Of a stretch of DNA of 64,000 nucleotides, positions 18,140-26,412 are shown in pieces (the stretch's first letter is position 1; every line of letters begins with the position of its first letter). The notes beneath the pieces were generated by a model that saw only the letters and a program-made list of their open reading frames with translations, did not search any database and was not told where the DNA came from. Source of the stretch: VAYN01 sp963702075 (lineage in GTDB: Bacteria; Actinomycetota; Thermoleophilia; Solirubrobacterales; 70-9); NCBI GenBank assembly GCA_963702075.1, contig OY969703.1, positions 1,550,001-1,614,000 on the forward strand, written 5' to 3'. The translations under genes and the position numbers were made by a program.

Positions 18140-19138
18140 CGGTTCGGGGATCTCAATAATCGTCTTGCACCACCTCGATCGGCGACGGTTTTCGTACGTC
18201 TCCTGCAGTTGGTGAAGCTGAACGATCTCGATGATGGCATCCCAGCGCGGACCCCACCCATTTACCAGCATCGTCGCCGCCCGCTTCAGGTTCTCGATCT
18301 CCCCGTTCAGGTAGGTGACCGTGAACGTGGCATCGCGAGGGGTCAGCGTCGGCAGTAGAAACTCGCCGTTGGTGTAGCCCTCCAGGTGACTAAGGGAGCA
18401 CACCTTGCCGCCCCGCTTGACCCGTTCGCAGGCCAGGCGCAACCCGCTCTCACTGCCGGAGAGATCGAAGACCACGTCGTACTCATCCCGCGGCACGGGG
18501 ACCGCCGTACCGAGGGGGTCGATGGCCTCGGCGATCAGAGCGAGACGACTGGGCATCTCATCGGTGATGTCGAAGGACACCGGATGCCGGCGGTTGCAGA
18601 GCGCAAACGCCATGCACGAGCCCATGCCGCCGGCGCCGATCACGAGAACCGAATCGGACGGTTGTAGATCCGCCCAGGACTCTCCGTGAATGACGCACGA
18701 GAGCGGCTCTGCCAGTGCCAGGTGAGCAGCCAAGGGCGCGTCCACGCGCAACAGGTAGCTCTCGTGGATGTCTCCGAGGCCGGCGAAGCCGCGGTTGCCG
18801 AACCGTCCGATCTGACCTTCCTCGCAGAGGTGTGAACGACCGCTGAGGCAGGGCTCGCACTTTCCGCAGCGATAGTTCAGATCGCTGGTCACCAGATCGC
18901 CGGGCGACAAGCCGTCGACCACCGATCCGCATTCGACAACCTCCGCGATGAACTCGTGCCCGACTGCGATCGGGTAGCTGATGGTCTGTCTGCCTTCAAA
19001 CATCGAGAGGTCGGAGCCGCACAGACCGCAGAAGCGGAAGCGGATGCGAACCCAATCTGCGGGCAAAACCGCGGGCTCCCAGGGCCGCGACTCGAGAGTG
19101 CGCGGGCCGGTCAGGAAATAGCTGGGAGCGACGGTCAT
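18128..19138 (-). CDS. zinc-dependent medium-chain dehydrogenase
   Basis: 336-aa MDR-superfamily enzyme. Catalytic-zinc ligands appear in CGLCGSDLS and GHEFIAEV, and the structural-zinc loop is present as CGKCEPCLSGRSHLC. The Rossmann motif is VLVIGAGGMG. It probably oxidises or reduces a polyol, sugar or amino alcohol with NAD(P). The ATG overlaps the stop of the SHMT-like gene by 4 bp, so both are translated from one message and likely act in one pathway. The frame is open further upstream, but that sequence is the SHMT gene in another frame. Confidence 0.85.
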   Translation of the reverse strand: MTVAPSYFLTGPRTLESRPWEPAVLPADWVRIRFRFCGLCGSDLSMFEGRQTISYPIAVGHEFIAEVVECGSVVDGLSPGDLVTSDLNYRCGKCEPCLSGRSHLCEEGQIGRFGNRGFAGLGDIHESYLLRVDAPLAAHLALAEPLSCVIHGESWADLQPSDSVLVIGAGGMGSCMAFALCNRRHPVSFDITDEMPSRLALIAEAIDPLGTAVPVPRDEYDVVFDLSGSESGLRLACERVKRGGKVCSLSHLEGYTNGEFLLPTLTPRDATFTVTYLNGEIENLKRAATMLVNGWGPRWDAIIEIVQLHQLQETYENRRRSRWCKTIIEIPEPLGT

Positions 19139-20352
19139 GTCTGGCGCGCCCAGATCGATTCGTTGAATGTGCGGGCGCGGTCCCTCAGTGCGGGCATTGC
19201 TCCATGGCGGCGGATCTCGGCGATCAGCTCTGCCAGCGCCGGTACGTCGTCCTCCTGCAGTCCGATCCGCGCGGCTGCGCTGGTGCCCAGCCGGACCCCC
19301 CACCCGAGCGAGTACGGAAGCTGTCTGTAGTTGGTCATGATCCGACACTGCTCCAGCGCCTCGAAGGTGTCGAACGCGCGCTGGTCGTCGGCCTCGCGGA
19401 TCCACAGGTGATGGGTAGGAGGAAGGTCCCGTCGCCGACGCACGACCGGCACGCCAAGCTCATGCAGCTCGTCCTCCAGGCGCACCGCCACCGCGAGCAT
19501 CCTGCGCGAGTAGTCCCTGAGCCACTCGTCTCGGCTGAGCGTGAGACCGGCCGCATAGGTGCTGGTGATGTGCATGTTCGAAACGAACGTGGAGACGTTG
19601 CCGAGAAACGCATGCCAGCCCTCGTCGGCCCGACGCGTCGCGAACAGCGCCTTCTGCGGGCCGGGGAAATTCTTGTGGACGCTCGCGATCATGTAGTCGA
19701 ATCCCCACTCCAATGGGTTCGGGTGATCACCGTATATGACATTAGTCAGGTATTGCGAGGCGTCGAAGATCCGTCGTGCCTCCAAATCCGCAAAGCGGCT
19801 GAAATCCTCGAAGACCAAACCCTCGCTTCGATCAACAAAGACGTAATCGACGGGTTCGCCGTCCTGGCGGGCGATGGTGGCATCGACGTCGACGCACAGC
19901 TCCTGCTCGTCCACCGCCATCTCGATTACCTCGAGGCCGAGGCGCTCGACGATCGCCCTGCCGGAAAGGTGACCACCTGCGTGGACGGGGAGAAGCAGAA
20001 CCCTTTGGCCCGGTACCGCCATCGCCATGAAAAAGATGATGTGGGCATGCAGTCCAGATAGGACACGCAAGGTCGCGTCCTCGGCCCCCAGGGCGTTGGC
20101 CCAGGCCTCGTAGACCACACGCGAGTCCATCCCGAGCGCTTGGCGCCCTGCGAACTGGATCGGGGTCGCTCTCCGCTGCTCGCGGGTGCGGATCTTGTCG
20201 CTGTTGTAGAGGCCATGCAGAGGCCCCCCCGCAACCGCGACGTCCTCCGCAAACGGGAAGTTCTCAACCGGGTTGAGGACCAGCGAAGAACGGAGACGAC
20301 GCTGTTCCTCGGCCAGCGAACGGCGCAGCCTAGAGGCAAGATCTGGCGCCAA
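19135..20352 (-). CDS. SHMT-like PLP enzyme (fold type I)
   Basis: 405-aa relative of serine hydroxymethyltransferase. Family landmarks in altered form are NPVENFPF for the SHMT SENF motif, HAGGHLSGR for GGHLTHG, Asp197 in FDASQ and the PLP lysine K227 in ASVHKNFPGPQ (SHMT: TTHKTLRGP). The divergence argues against housekeeping glyA and for a specialised aldolase or transaldolase that forms a beta-hydroxy-amino acid. The start is TTG with AGGGAT about 9 bp before it. It heads a two-gene unit with the dehydrogenase and faces the FkbM gene across 72 bp. Confidence 0.75.
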   Translation of the reverse strand: MAPDLASRLRRSLAEEQRRLRSSLVLNPVENFPFAEDVAVAGGPLHGLYNSDKIRTREQRRATPIQFAGRQALGMDSRVVYEAWANALGAEDATLRVLSGLHAHIIFFMAMAVPGQRVLLLPVHAGGHLSGRAIVERLGLEVIEMAVDEQELCVDVDATIARQDGEPVDYVFVDRSEGLVFEDFSRFADLEARRIFDASQYLTNVIYGDHPNPLEWGFDYMIASVHKNFPGPQKALFATRRADEGWHAFLGNVSTFVSNMHITSTYAAGLTLSRDEWLRDYSRRMLAVAVRLEDELHELGVPVVRRRRDLPPTHHLWIREADDQRAFDTFEALEQCRIMTNYRQLPYSLGWGVRLGTSAAARIGLQEDDVPALAELIAEIRRHGAMPALRDRARTFNESIWARQT

Positions 20353-20424
20353 TGGCGATAATCCCTAGTTATCCAACCCGGAGCCCGCTGCCATGGGTAC
20401 GAGCATATTCAAACAGGGAACTCA

Positions 20425-21183
20425 TTGATAACTCGGGATTTCGACCCGCAGCATCGGCTATCCGGGCGCTACCAAGGAGCGGTCGAAGTGGCCAAGCATG
20501 CGTTAGCCCGAGCTGGAGTCTGGGTTGGCAGGCCTTGGCGTCTTAACTCCGATTATCAGGTTGCAGCGCTGCTGAGGGAGCACGCGGCAGACTGCCTAGT
20601 TGACGTTGGTGCCAATTGCGGTCAGTTCGCGTCTGCGATGAGGCGAGCGGGGTACTGCGGCCCGATGGTGTCTCTCGAGCCCGGTGCCGAGGCCTTTGCA
20701 GATCTACGAAGCCGCAGCGCTCGCGATCCAAACTGGACGGTCCATCGGACTGGAGTCGCGGATCAGGTGGGAACCCTAGCTTTGAATGTCTCCGAATCCA
20801 CGCCCATATCGTCTTTCTTGCCGGTCACAGACGAGTACGTTGCTGGCCGTCCTCCGGCCAGGGTTCGGCAAATTGAGTGCGTTCAAGTGATCACGCTGGA
20901 CCAGCTCCTAGGTGACGAGTCCTATGAGCGCATCTTCTTGAAGACGGATACCCAAGGATACGACCTAAAGGTTCTGGAAGGCGCCCGCGGCATCATAGAT
21001 CGTGTGATTGGCATCCAGATCGAGCTATCGATTGTTCCCATCTACGAAGGCATGCCCAACTATGTCGAGGTGCTCACTGTCCTGCGAGACATGGGGTTCA
21101 TCTTGGCCGGGATGCACAGAGTTCCCTCCTTCCAGATCCATGAGTTCGACGGCGTGTTCGTCCGTGACGCGAATGTGCCGTGA
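20425..21183 (+). CDS. FkbM-family S-adenosylmethionine methyltransferase
   Basis: 252-aa methyltransferase. The SAM-binding motif I is LVDVGANCGQFASAMR (about residues 58-73), followed by VSLEPGAEAF, and the FkbM signature FLKTDTQGYDLKVLEGA is present. FkbM enzymes usually O-methylate sugars, glycans or polyketides. The start is TTG with AGGGA 5-6 bp upstream. It is transcribed away from the SHMT-like gene and towards the HAD gene. Confidence 0.85.
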   Translation: MITRDFDPQHRLSGRYQGAVEVAKHALARAGVWVGRPWRLNSDYQVAALLREHAADCLVDVGANCGQFASAMRRAGYCGPMVSLEPGAEAFADLRSRSARDPNWTVHRTGVADQVGTLALNVSESTPISSFLPVTDEYVAGRPPARVRQIECVQVITLDQLLGDESYERIFLKTDTQGYDLKVLEGARGIIDRVIGIQIELSIVPIYEGMPNYVEVLTVLRDMGFILAGMHRVPSFQIHEFDGVFVRDANVP

Positions 21184-21254
21184 TGCAGTTAGGTGCCAAG
21201 TCGGCAAGGTGACTTCGCGGAAAAACTGAATTGCCGATCACGGATTGACATTGG

Positions 21255-22055
21255 TTACCCGGAGCTTGTCCGAGCCAGGGGTACGAGCTCCGATAAATGC
21301 TCGATCACCAGGTCTGCCTCAGCGCCGTCGGAGGTATCGTCGGTAAGGCCGCGGTATCGGATCGGGACGAGGCCGGACTCTCGGGCGCCGGCGACATCAG
21401 TTCGCTTGAGATCTCCTACGTGCCACACGGCATCCCCTTCCTTAAGCTCGAATTGGTCAAGCATGCGCCGAAAGATCGCCGGTGAGGGCTTGTAGTGGCC
21501 GACTTCGTCAGAGAAGGCCCAGCCCTCGAAGTGGCAGAGGACCCCGGCGCGCTCCAAGACCGCCCGAAGGTGCTGCGAGCCCGTGAGGCCGACATCGCAG
21601 ACGATCCCCAGTTGTATGCCGCTATTCGCGAGGGTCGCGAGCGTCTCCCTTGCTCCTGGGCTCAACTCAAGGTTCACAGCCTCTCCAACATCGAGATAGG
21701 CGGCGAGAAGGCGGTCACGACTCACTTCATCCAGTCCTTCGATCGAATCCGCGAGATGCATTGCCGCGCGCATAGGGGCAAAGTGCTCTCCCCTCTTCCA
21801 GGCTTCAGCCTGTAGTGCCTGCGCTTGCGCCAAGCGGATGTCGAGTGCCTCGCCCGTCACCTCGACTTTCTGCTCGATTAACGCCCCCATAACCGACTCG
21901 CGCCGCACTGCAGCCAATAGGCCGGCTGGCTCAGCGACGAGCGTATGCCAGAAGTCAAAGCTGATCGCAGTGGGAGGGGCCGGATTCACTATGTTGTCGC
22001 TACGAACCTCTACGGAAGTCTTAGAGGGCGCCGATGATACGTCTACGGAAGCCAT
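21255..22055 (-). CDS. HAD-superfamily hydrolase with altered catalytic motifs
   Basis: HAD-fold protein of about 266 aa. Motif I is FDFWHT: the nucleophile Asp34 is present but the usual second Asp (D+2) is Trp36. Motif II ends IVCDVG with Cys where Ser/Thr is normal. Lys in VGHYKPSPAIF and motif IV GDLKRTDVAGA are intact. It could be a non-phosphatase HAD enzyme or a weak phosphatase. The frame is open to 22304; I chose the Met at 22055 because sequence beyond lacks family character, but the start is uncertain. Confidence 0.7.
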   Translation of the reverse strand: MASVDVSSAPSKTSVEVRSDNIVNPAPPTAISFDFWHTLVAEPAGLLAAVRRESVMGALIEQKVEVTGEALDIRLAQAQALQAEAWKRGEHFAPMRAAMHLADSIEGLDEVSRDRLLAAYLDVGEAVNLELSPGARETLATLANSGIQLGIVCDVGLTGSQHLRAVLERAGVLCHFEGWAFSDEVGHYKPSPAIFRRMLDQFELKEGDAVWHVGDLKRTDVAGARESGLVPIRYRGLTDDTSDGAEADLVIEHLSELVPLARTSSG

Positions 22056-22212
22056 GGAGCTCGCAGGCTGCATTGAAATCTGGTCATTACTTGACGGCAG
22101 AAATTCGGCTGTCGAGGGGGAGTGGGCGCACGAGATGCTTACTGCCGGCCTTCTCGCGACGCGCCAGTGTCCACAAGAAGAGTGCTGAGCGTACTTAGGA
22201 GACCCAAGTAGC

Positions 22213-22995
22213 TTGTTGGCTAAGGCGAAACGACGGCCAGCACTCGTGGCAGCACCCGTCTGTGGCCTGATCACCGTCTGGGCCGTGGTCATGCACGAAA
22301 CCACCTCGGTCGCAACCGAGTGGATGCCTCATATCGCGGCCGGCGCCGCGACGATCGCGCTCACGATCACGCTCGTCGATCTGATCCTCCGTCGAGAGGC
22401 GGAGGAGCGGCTCAGACCCTGGCGAGAGTTGGTGTATCTGAAGGCTGAGAACGCCCTTTGGGAGTGCGTCGAGTGGATCGCTTTGGACTATGCGCAGACC
22501 CACCTCGCGTCCTTCAAGGAGATCCCCACGGACGGCGTGGGTCTCCTCGACCATTGGCTAGCCGAGCAGCCGAACGAGGATTCAGAGCGGCCGCCGGGCC
22601 GCCCACGGTTGCTGGAAGCGACGGCCGCGTTGCTGAAGGTCATGCTGGGCCTTCGACAGTCGGATCAAGGCGTGATCGCTCCCGAACTGATCCGAGCAAT
22701 CGACGACGTCGCCGAGAACGACAGGTGGGCTCAGTTCAATTGGGTCGAGGCTCGGTCGTACCCAAAGCTCGCCCGCTACGAGACCAGACAACAGCAGGAA
22801 GAGCAACTGGAGAAGAGGCGGAAAGACTCACTCGAATGCGCCGTCAAGGGCGTGAGGCACCTCACCGACGTCTTGCTTCGTGTCAACCGGGAAGCGAAGA
22901 TGCCCGAGCGGATCGCCTGGAGTGCTACTAGCGCCCACTACGCGATTCTCGGCGCAGCGCCAGAACCAACCCGCCCGCGTGCAGGACATTCGTGA
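22213..22995 (+). CDS. membrane-anchored protein of unknown function
   Basis: 260-aa protein with two hydrophobic helices at the N-terminus (about residues 9-27 and 40-60), then a charged helical cytoplasmic region including a coiled-coil-like stretch (RYETRQQQEEQLEKRRKD). I do not recognise it. It is the last gene of element 1 and ends 4 bp before the tRNA-Gly repeat. The start is TTG with no convincing ribosome binding site. Confidence 0.55.
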   Translation: MLAKAKRRPALVAAPVCGLITVWAVVMHETTSVATEWMPHIAAGAATIALTITLVDLILRREAEERLRPWRELVYLKAENALWECVEWIALDYAQTHLASFKEIPTDGVGLLDHWLAEQPNEDSERPPGRPRLLEATAALLKVMLGLRQSDQGVIAPELIRAIDDVAENDRWAQFNWVEARSYPKLARYETRQQQEEQLEKRRKDSLECAVKGVRHLTDVLLRVNREAKMPERIAWSATSAHYAILGAAPEPTRPRAGHS

Positions 22996-22998
22996 AAA

Positions 22999-23027
22999 AG
23001 CGGCTGAAGGGATTCGAACCCTCGACC
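22999..23027 (-). repeat. proximal attachment site within tRNA-Gly 3' end
   Basis: Second copy of the 29-bp direct repeat; here it completes the functional tRNA-Gly gene. Confidence 0.9.
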
Positions 23028-23072
23028 TTCTGCATGGCAAGCAGACGCTCTAGCCAGCTGAGCTACAGCCGC
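22999..23072 (-). tRNA. tRNA-Gly(GCC), right boundary of element 1
   Basis: Cloverleaf read on the minus strand: acceptor GCGGCTG/CAGCCGC, D-arm GCTC...GAGC, anticodon loop TTGCCAT (anticodon GCC), T-arm GAGGGTTCGAATCCCTT and discriminator U. The 3' CCA is not encoded. The 3' 29 bases are duplicated at 13780-13808. Confidence 0.95.
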
Positions 23073-23085
23073 ACTGGAGGGCAGT

Positions 23086-23300
23086 TTACCCAGGCTTGAC
23101 TGATGAGGCGCCGGTGGGTTCGAGGGGCAGGCCGGCTGCCATCCAGTCATGGATGCCGTCGATCCCGGCGGGCCAAGTTCGGGTTGCGGTGCTCGCCCTC
23201 CGGGTCGAGGCACCACTCGAGCCGCTTGCTGGGCTTCGGCGGGGGAGAGGCGGTCGATCTCGGCCCGCGCCTCGGCGAGCAGCTCTTCCACCGTCGTCAG
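23086..23300 (-). pseudogene. decayed single-domain rhodanese gene
   Basis: Three pieces of a rhodanese protein can be read in shifting frames: an N-terminus TTVEELLAEARAEIDRLSP AEAQQAA, a central piece WCLDPEGEHRNPNLA, and a C-terminus GIDGIHDWMAAGLPLEPTG before a stop. The catalytic Cys loop is missing. The start codon position reads CTG (23300) with AGGGAGG 5 bp upstream, so even the ATG seems mutated. Total remaining length is about half of a normal 130-aa protein. It abuts tRNA-Gly and lies divergently to the MBL-rhodanese gene. Confidence 0.65.
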
Positions 23301-23369
23301 CGTCGCCTCCCTGGCCACGAAATTGCCCGTACCCGAATGCTTGCAGGCGCTAGCCTGACCGGCAAGACG

Positions 23370-24770
23370 ATGCTCTTCCGCCAGATCATCCACGAGGATC
23401 TCGGGTGCGCCTCCTATCTAGTCGCCGACCGGGAACACGGCGTCGCCGCGGTGATCGACCCGCAGTGGGAAATCGACCCCTACAGGCGCTTGGCGCGGCT
23501 GCACGGGGTGCGGATCGGGCACGTGCTCGAGACCCACAACCACGCCGACCACGTCTCCGGCCACGGCCGCCTCTGCCGCAGTACCGGCGCCACCGTCCAC
23601 GTCCACGAGCTAGCCGAGGCCGAGTATCGGCACGAGCCCTTCTCCGACGGCTGGAAGCTGGAGCTCGGCGACCTCATGATCGAGGCGATCCACACGCCCG
23701 GCCATCGCCCCGAGCACACCTGCTTCCTGCTCAGCGACGCCAGCCGTGGCGGCTCCCCCTGGGCGCTCCTCACTGGCGATTCGCTCTTCATCGGCGACGT
23801 CGCCCGTCCCGACCTGGCGGTGGAACCGCGAGACGGAGCCGCCGACATGTTCCGCTCGCTGCACGAGCGACTGCTGGTTCTGCCCGACGAGGTCGAGGTC
23901 TGGCCGGGCCACCTCGGCGGCTCACTCTGTGGCGGCTCCGGGCTCGACCTCAAGACCTCCTCGACGATCGGCTTCGAGCGGCGCCACAACCGGGCGCTGC
24001 AGATCGAGGACGAGGCGGAGTTCATCGAGAGCCAGGTCGGCTCGCTCGGCGACAAACCGCCGAACGTCGAGCGCATCGTCGGCCTCAACAAAGGGCCGCT
24101 GGTCGAGGATTTCGGGACGCCGGCGCCGCTCAGCCCGCACGAGGTCGAGGAGTTGGTCGAGGAAGGCGCGGTGGTGATCGACGGCCGCACCAACGAGCAG
24201 TTCGACGAGGCCCACATCGAGGGGGCCCTCAGCGCCTCCTCCTACGACACCGGCTTCGCGACCAAGGTCTCGCGGGTGGCGCCGGCGGGCGCCGACATCG
24301 TCGTCGTCGCCGCCTCCAGCGGTGACGAGCGCGACGCCGCCCAGCTGCTCGCCTCGGTCGGCCTGCCGGTCCGCGGCTTCCTCGAGGGCGGGATGACCGC
24401 CTGGCGCACGGAGGAACGGCCGGTGCACCGGATCGAGCTGATCGACCCCGACGAGCTGGCCCACCGAGTGGCCAGCGACAGCGGCCCGGTCATCCTCGAC
24501 GTCCGCAACAAGTCCGAGTACGCGGGCGAGCACATCCCCGGCTCCCTCCACATCCCCTACGGGAACCTCGCCGGCCGTCTCGACGAGCTGCCCCGCGACC
24601 GCCAGATCGCGACGATCTGCCGCGGCGGCAAACGTAGCGGCCTCGCCGCCTCGATCCTCCAGCGCGCCGGCTTCGAGGTCGTCCACGTCGGCCGTGGCGT
24701 CGGCGTCTGGCGCGACGGTGGCCATCCGATAGAAGGCGCCGCCGCCGAGGCGGCCCCTTCGCCCGCCTGA
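23370..24770 (+). CDS. MBL-fold hydrolase with two rhodanese domains (persulfide dioxygenase-like)
   Basis: 466-aa protein. The N-terminal half is a metallo-beta-lactamase fold with THNHADHVSGHG (HxHxDH), HTPGHRPEH, LTGDSLF and VWPGHLGGS, as in ETHE1-type persulfide dioxygenases. Two rhodanese modules follow. The first has ASSGDE at the catalytic position and lacks Cys, so it is inactive; the second has ICRGGKRSG with the active Cys. It probably handles glutathione or other persulfides in sulfur detoxification. The ATG at 23370 is chosen since upstream sequence is the rhodanese pseudogene on the other strand. Confidence 0.88.
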   Translation: MLFRQIIHEDLGCASYLVADREHGVAAVIDPQWEIDPYRRLARLHGVRIGHVLETHNHADHVSGHGRLCRSTGATVHVHELAEAEYRHEPFSDGWKLELGDLMIEAIHTPGHRPEHTCFLLSDASRGGSPWALLTGDSLFIGDVARPDLAVEPRDGAADMFRSLHERLLVLPDEVEVWPGHLGGSLCGGSGLDLKTSSTIGFERRHNRALQIEDEAEFIESQVGSLGDKPPNVERIVGLNKGPLVEDFGTPAPLSPHEVEELVEEGAVVIDGRTNEQFDEAHIEGALSASSYDTGFATKVSRVAPAGADIVVVAASSGDERDAAQLLASVGLPVRGFLEGGMTAWRTEERPVHRIELIDPDELAHRVASDSGPVILDVRNKSEYAGEHIPGSLHIPYGNLAGRLDELPRDRQIATICRGGKRSGLAASILQRAGFEVVHVGRGVGVWRDGGHPIEGAAAEAAPSPA

Positions 24771-24842
24771 TTTGTCGCCACGTCGCTTCTTCGGCTTGGG
24801 CCTGACATTTGTCAAAGACCATCGTTCAACCCATGCACGTGC

Positions 24843-24885
24843 AACGGGCGTCGTGGTCGTTGACTGGTCGTCTGCGGCGCCCGTT
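24843..24885. repeat. inverted repeat upstream of saccharopine-dehydrogenase-like gene
   Basis: AACGGGCG (24843-24850) and CGCCCGTT (24878-24885) are exact inverted arms 27 bp apart, in the 156-bp gap before the next gene. It could be an operator or chance in GC-rich DNA. Confidence 0.25.
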
Positions 24886-24926
24886 CCACTTGCGACCCCA
24901 AGCGCCTAGCCCCCGACCGTGAGAGG

Positions 24927-26114
24927 ATGACGCAGATGGAGGCGACGCGCCAGTACGACGTAGTTCTCTTCGGCGGCACCGGGTTTACCGGTGGCCTGAC
25001 GGCCGACTACCTGGCGGCGCACGCGCCGGCCGAGATGCGCTGGGCGCTGGCCGGACGCAACCGCGCAAAGCTCGACGCCGTCGCCGCGAGGCTGGCGGCC
25101 GCGTCGCCGGAGGCGCCGAAGCCGGACGTGCTGGTGGCCGATGCCGCCGACGCGGCGGCGCTGCGCGAGATCGCCGGGCAGACCCGTGTCGTCATCACCA
25201 CGGTCGGCCCCTACGCGCTCCACGGCTGGTCGCTGGTCGCGGCCTGCGCTGCCGCCGGCACCGACTACTGCGACCTCACCGGCGAGCCGGAGTTCGTCGA
25301 CCGGGTCTGGGTCGAGCATCACGCCGAGGCCGAGCGCAGCGGGGCCCGCCTCGTCCACTGCTGCGGCTTCGACTCGATCCCGCACGACCTCGGCGCCTAC
25401 TTCACCGTCCAGCAGCTTCCCGAGGGGGTGCCGCTGACGGTCAACGGCTACGTCCGCAGCAACGCCAGCTACTCCGGCGGCACCTTTCACTCCGCGGTCA
25501 ACGGCTTCGCCCGGGCGCGGCAGACGATGAGCGCGGCGAAAGAGCGCAAGCGGCAGGAGCCGCGGGTGGAGGGACGGCAGATCCACTCCGCGCCCGCCCG
25601 CCTGCGCCATGACGAGGACCTCGGGGGCTGGACGGTGCCGCTGCCGACGATCGACGGCGCGATCATCCGCCGCTCGGCGGCCGCGCTGGACCGCTACGGA
25701 CCCGACTTCACCTATGGCCACAACATGGTCGCCAAGCATCTGGCGACGGTCGGGGCGATCGCCGGCGGGGTCGGCACCGCCGGCCTGCTGGCGCAGCTGC
25801 CGCCGACGCGAAAGCTGCTGCTGAAACTGAAAGCGCCGGGGGAGGGGCCGAGCCAGGCCGAGCGCGAGCGCAGCTGGTTCAAGATCGTCTTCGTCGGCGA
25901 GGGCGGCGGCAAGCGCGTCGTCACCGAGGTCAGCGGCGGCGACCCCGGCTACGGCGAGACCTCGAAGATGCTCGCCGAATCGGGTCTCTGCCTCGCCTTC
26001 GACGAGCTGCCGCAGCGCGCCGGACAGCTGACCCCGGCGGTGGCGATGGGCGACGTCCTCCTCGAGCGCGTGCAGAAGGCCGGGATCCGATTCCAGGTGA
26101 CGGAGAGAGGGTAG
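24927..26114 (+). CDS. saccharopine dehydrogenase-like / trans-acting enoyl reductase family protein
   Basis: 395-aa Rossmann-fold oxidoreductase. The NAD(P) motif is VVLFGGTGFTGGL near the N-terminus, then AGRNRAKLDAV, VVITTVGPYALHG and YCDLTGE, which together are typical of the saccharopine-dehydrogenase-like proteins that in mycobacteria act as trans enoyl reductases in lipid biosynthesis. No polyketide synthase is nearby, so its partner here is unknown. The start may be Met1 (24927) or Met4 (24936). Confidence 0.82.
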   Translation: MTQMEATRQYDVVLFGGTGFTGGLTADYLAAHAPAEMRWALAGRNRAKLDAVAARLAAASPEAPKPDVLVADAADAAALREIAGQTRVVITTVGPYALHGWSLVAACAAAGTDYCDLTGEPEFVDRVWVEHHAEAERSGARLVHCCGFDSIPHDLGAYFTVQQLPEGVPLTVNGYVRSNASYSGGTFHSAVNGFARARQTMSAAKERKRQEPRVEGRQIHSAPARLRHDEDLGGWTVPLPTIDGAIIRRSAAALDRYGPDFTYGHNMVAKHLATVGAIAGGVGTAGLLAQLPPTRKLLLKLKAPGEGPSQAERERSWFKIVFVGEGGGKRVVTEVSGGDPGYGETSKMLAESGLCLAFDELPQRAGQLTPAVAMGDVLLERVQKAGIRFQVTERG

Positions 26115-26123
26115 GCTCAAGTC

Positions 26124-26366
26124 ATGGACGACCAGCAGGTACTCGACCGCATCGATCAATTGGTCCAGGAGGAGGAGTCGCTCCTCCACCGCCACGAGGG
26201 CGAGGGCCTCGACGACGACGAGCACGCCCGCCTCGAGGAGCTACGGGTCCAGCTCGACAAGGCCTACGACTACCTTCGCCAGCGCCGCGCCCTCCGCCGC
26301 GCCGGCGACGACCCCGACGACGCCAGCATGCGCGACGGCGGCACCGTCGAGACCTACGAGCAGTAA
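26124..26366 (+). CDS. DUF2630 family protein
   Basis: 80-aa acidic helical protein (DQQVLDRIDQLVQEEESLLH, RLEELRVQLDKAYDYLRQRR) matching the actinobacterial DUF2630 family, whose function is unknown. It starts 9 bp after the upstream gene on the same strand and is the last chromosomal gene before tRNA-Cys. Confidence 0.85.
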   Translation: MDDQQVLDRIDQLVQEEESLLHRHEGEGLDDDEHARLEELRVQLDKAYDYLRQRRALRRAGDDPDDASMRDGGTVETYEQ

Positions 26367-26412
26367 CCGCCGCCCAAGCACCCCCTGAGCGCCGCTACCC
26401 TTCAACCGCCCC

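Larger units (their letters stand above)
13780..23027. mobile_element. element 1: integrated island at tRNA-Gly(GCC)
   Basis: About 9.2 kb bounded by a 29-bp perfect direct repeat of the tRNA-Gly 3' end (13780-13808 and 22999-23027). The tRNA gene itself stays intact on the right. Inside are a tyrosine integrase, a vapBC pair, a STAND ATPase and a group of enzyme genes, and the DNA is visibly less GC-rich and uses more mixed codons than the flanks. No relaxase or replication gene is visible, so it would need help to move between cells. The boundaries are seen directly; mobility is inferred. Confidence 0.85.
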
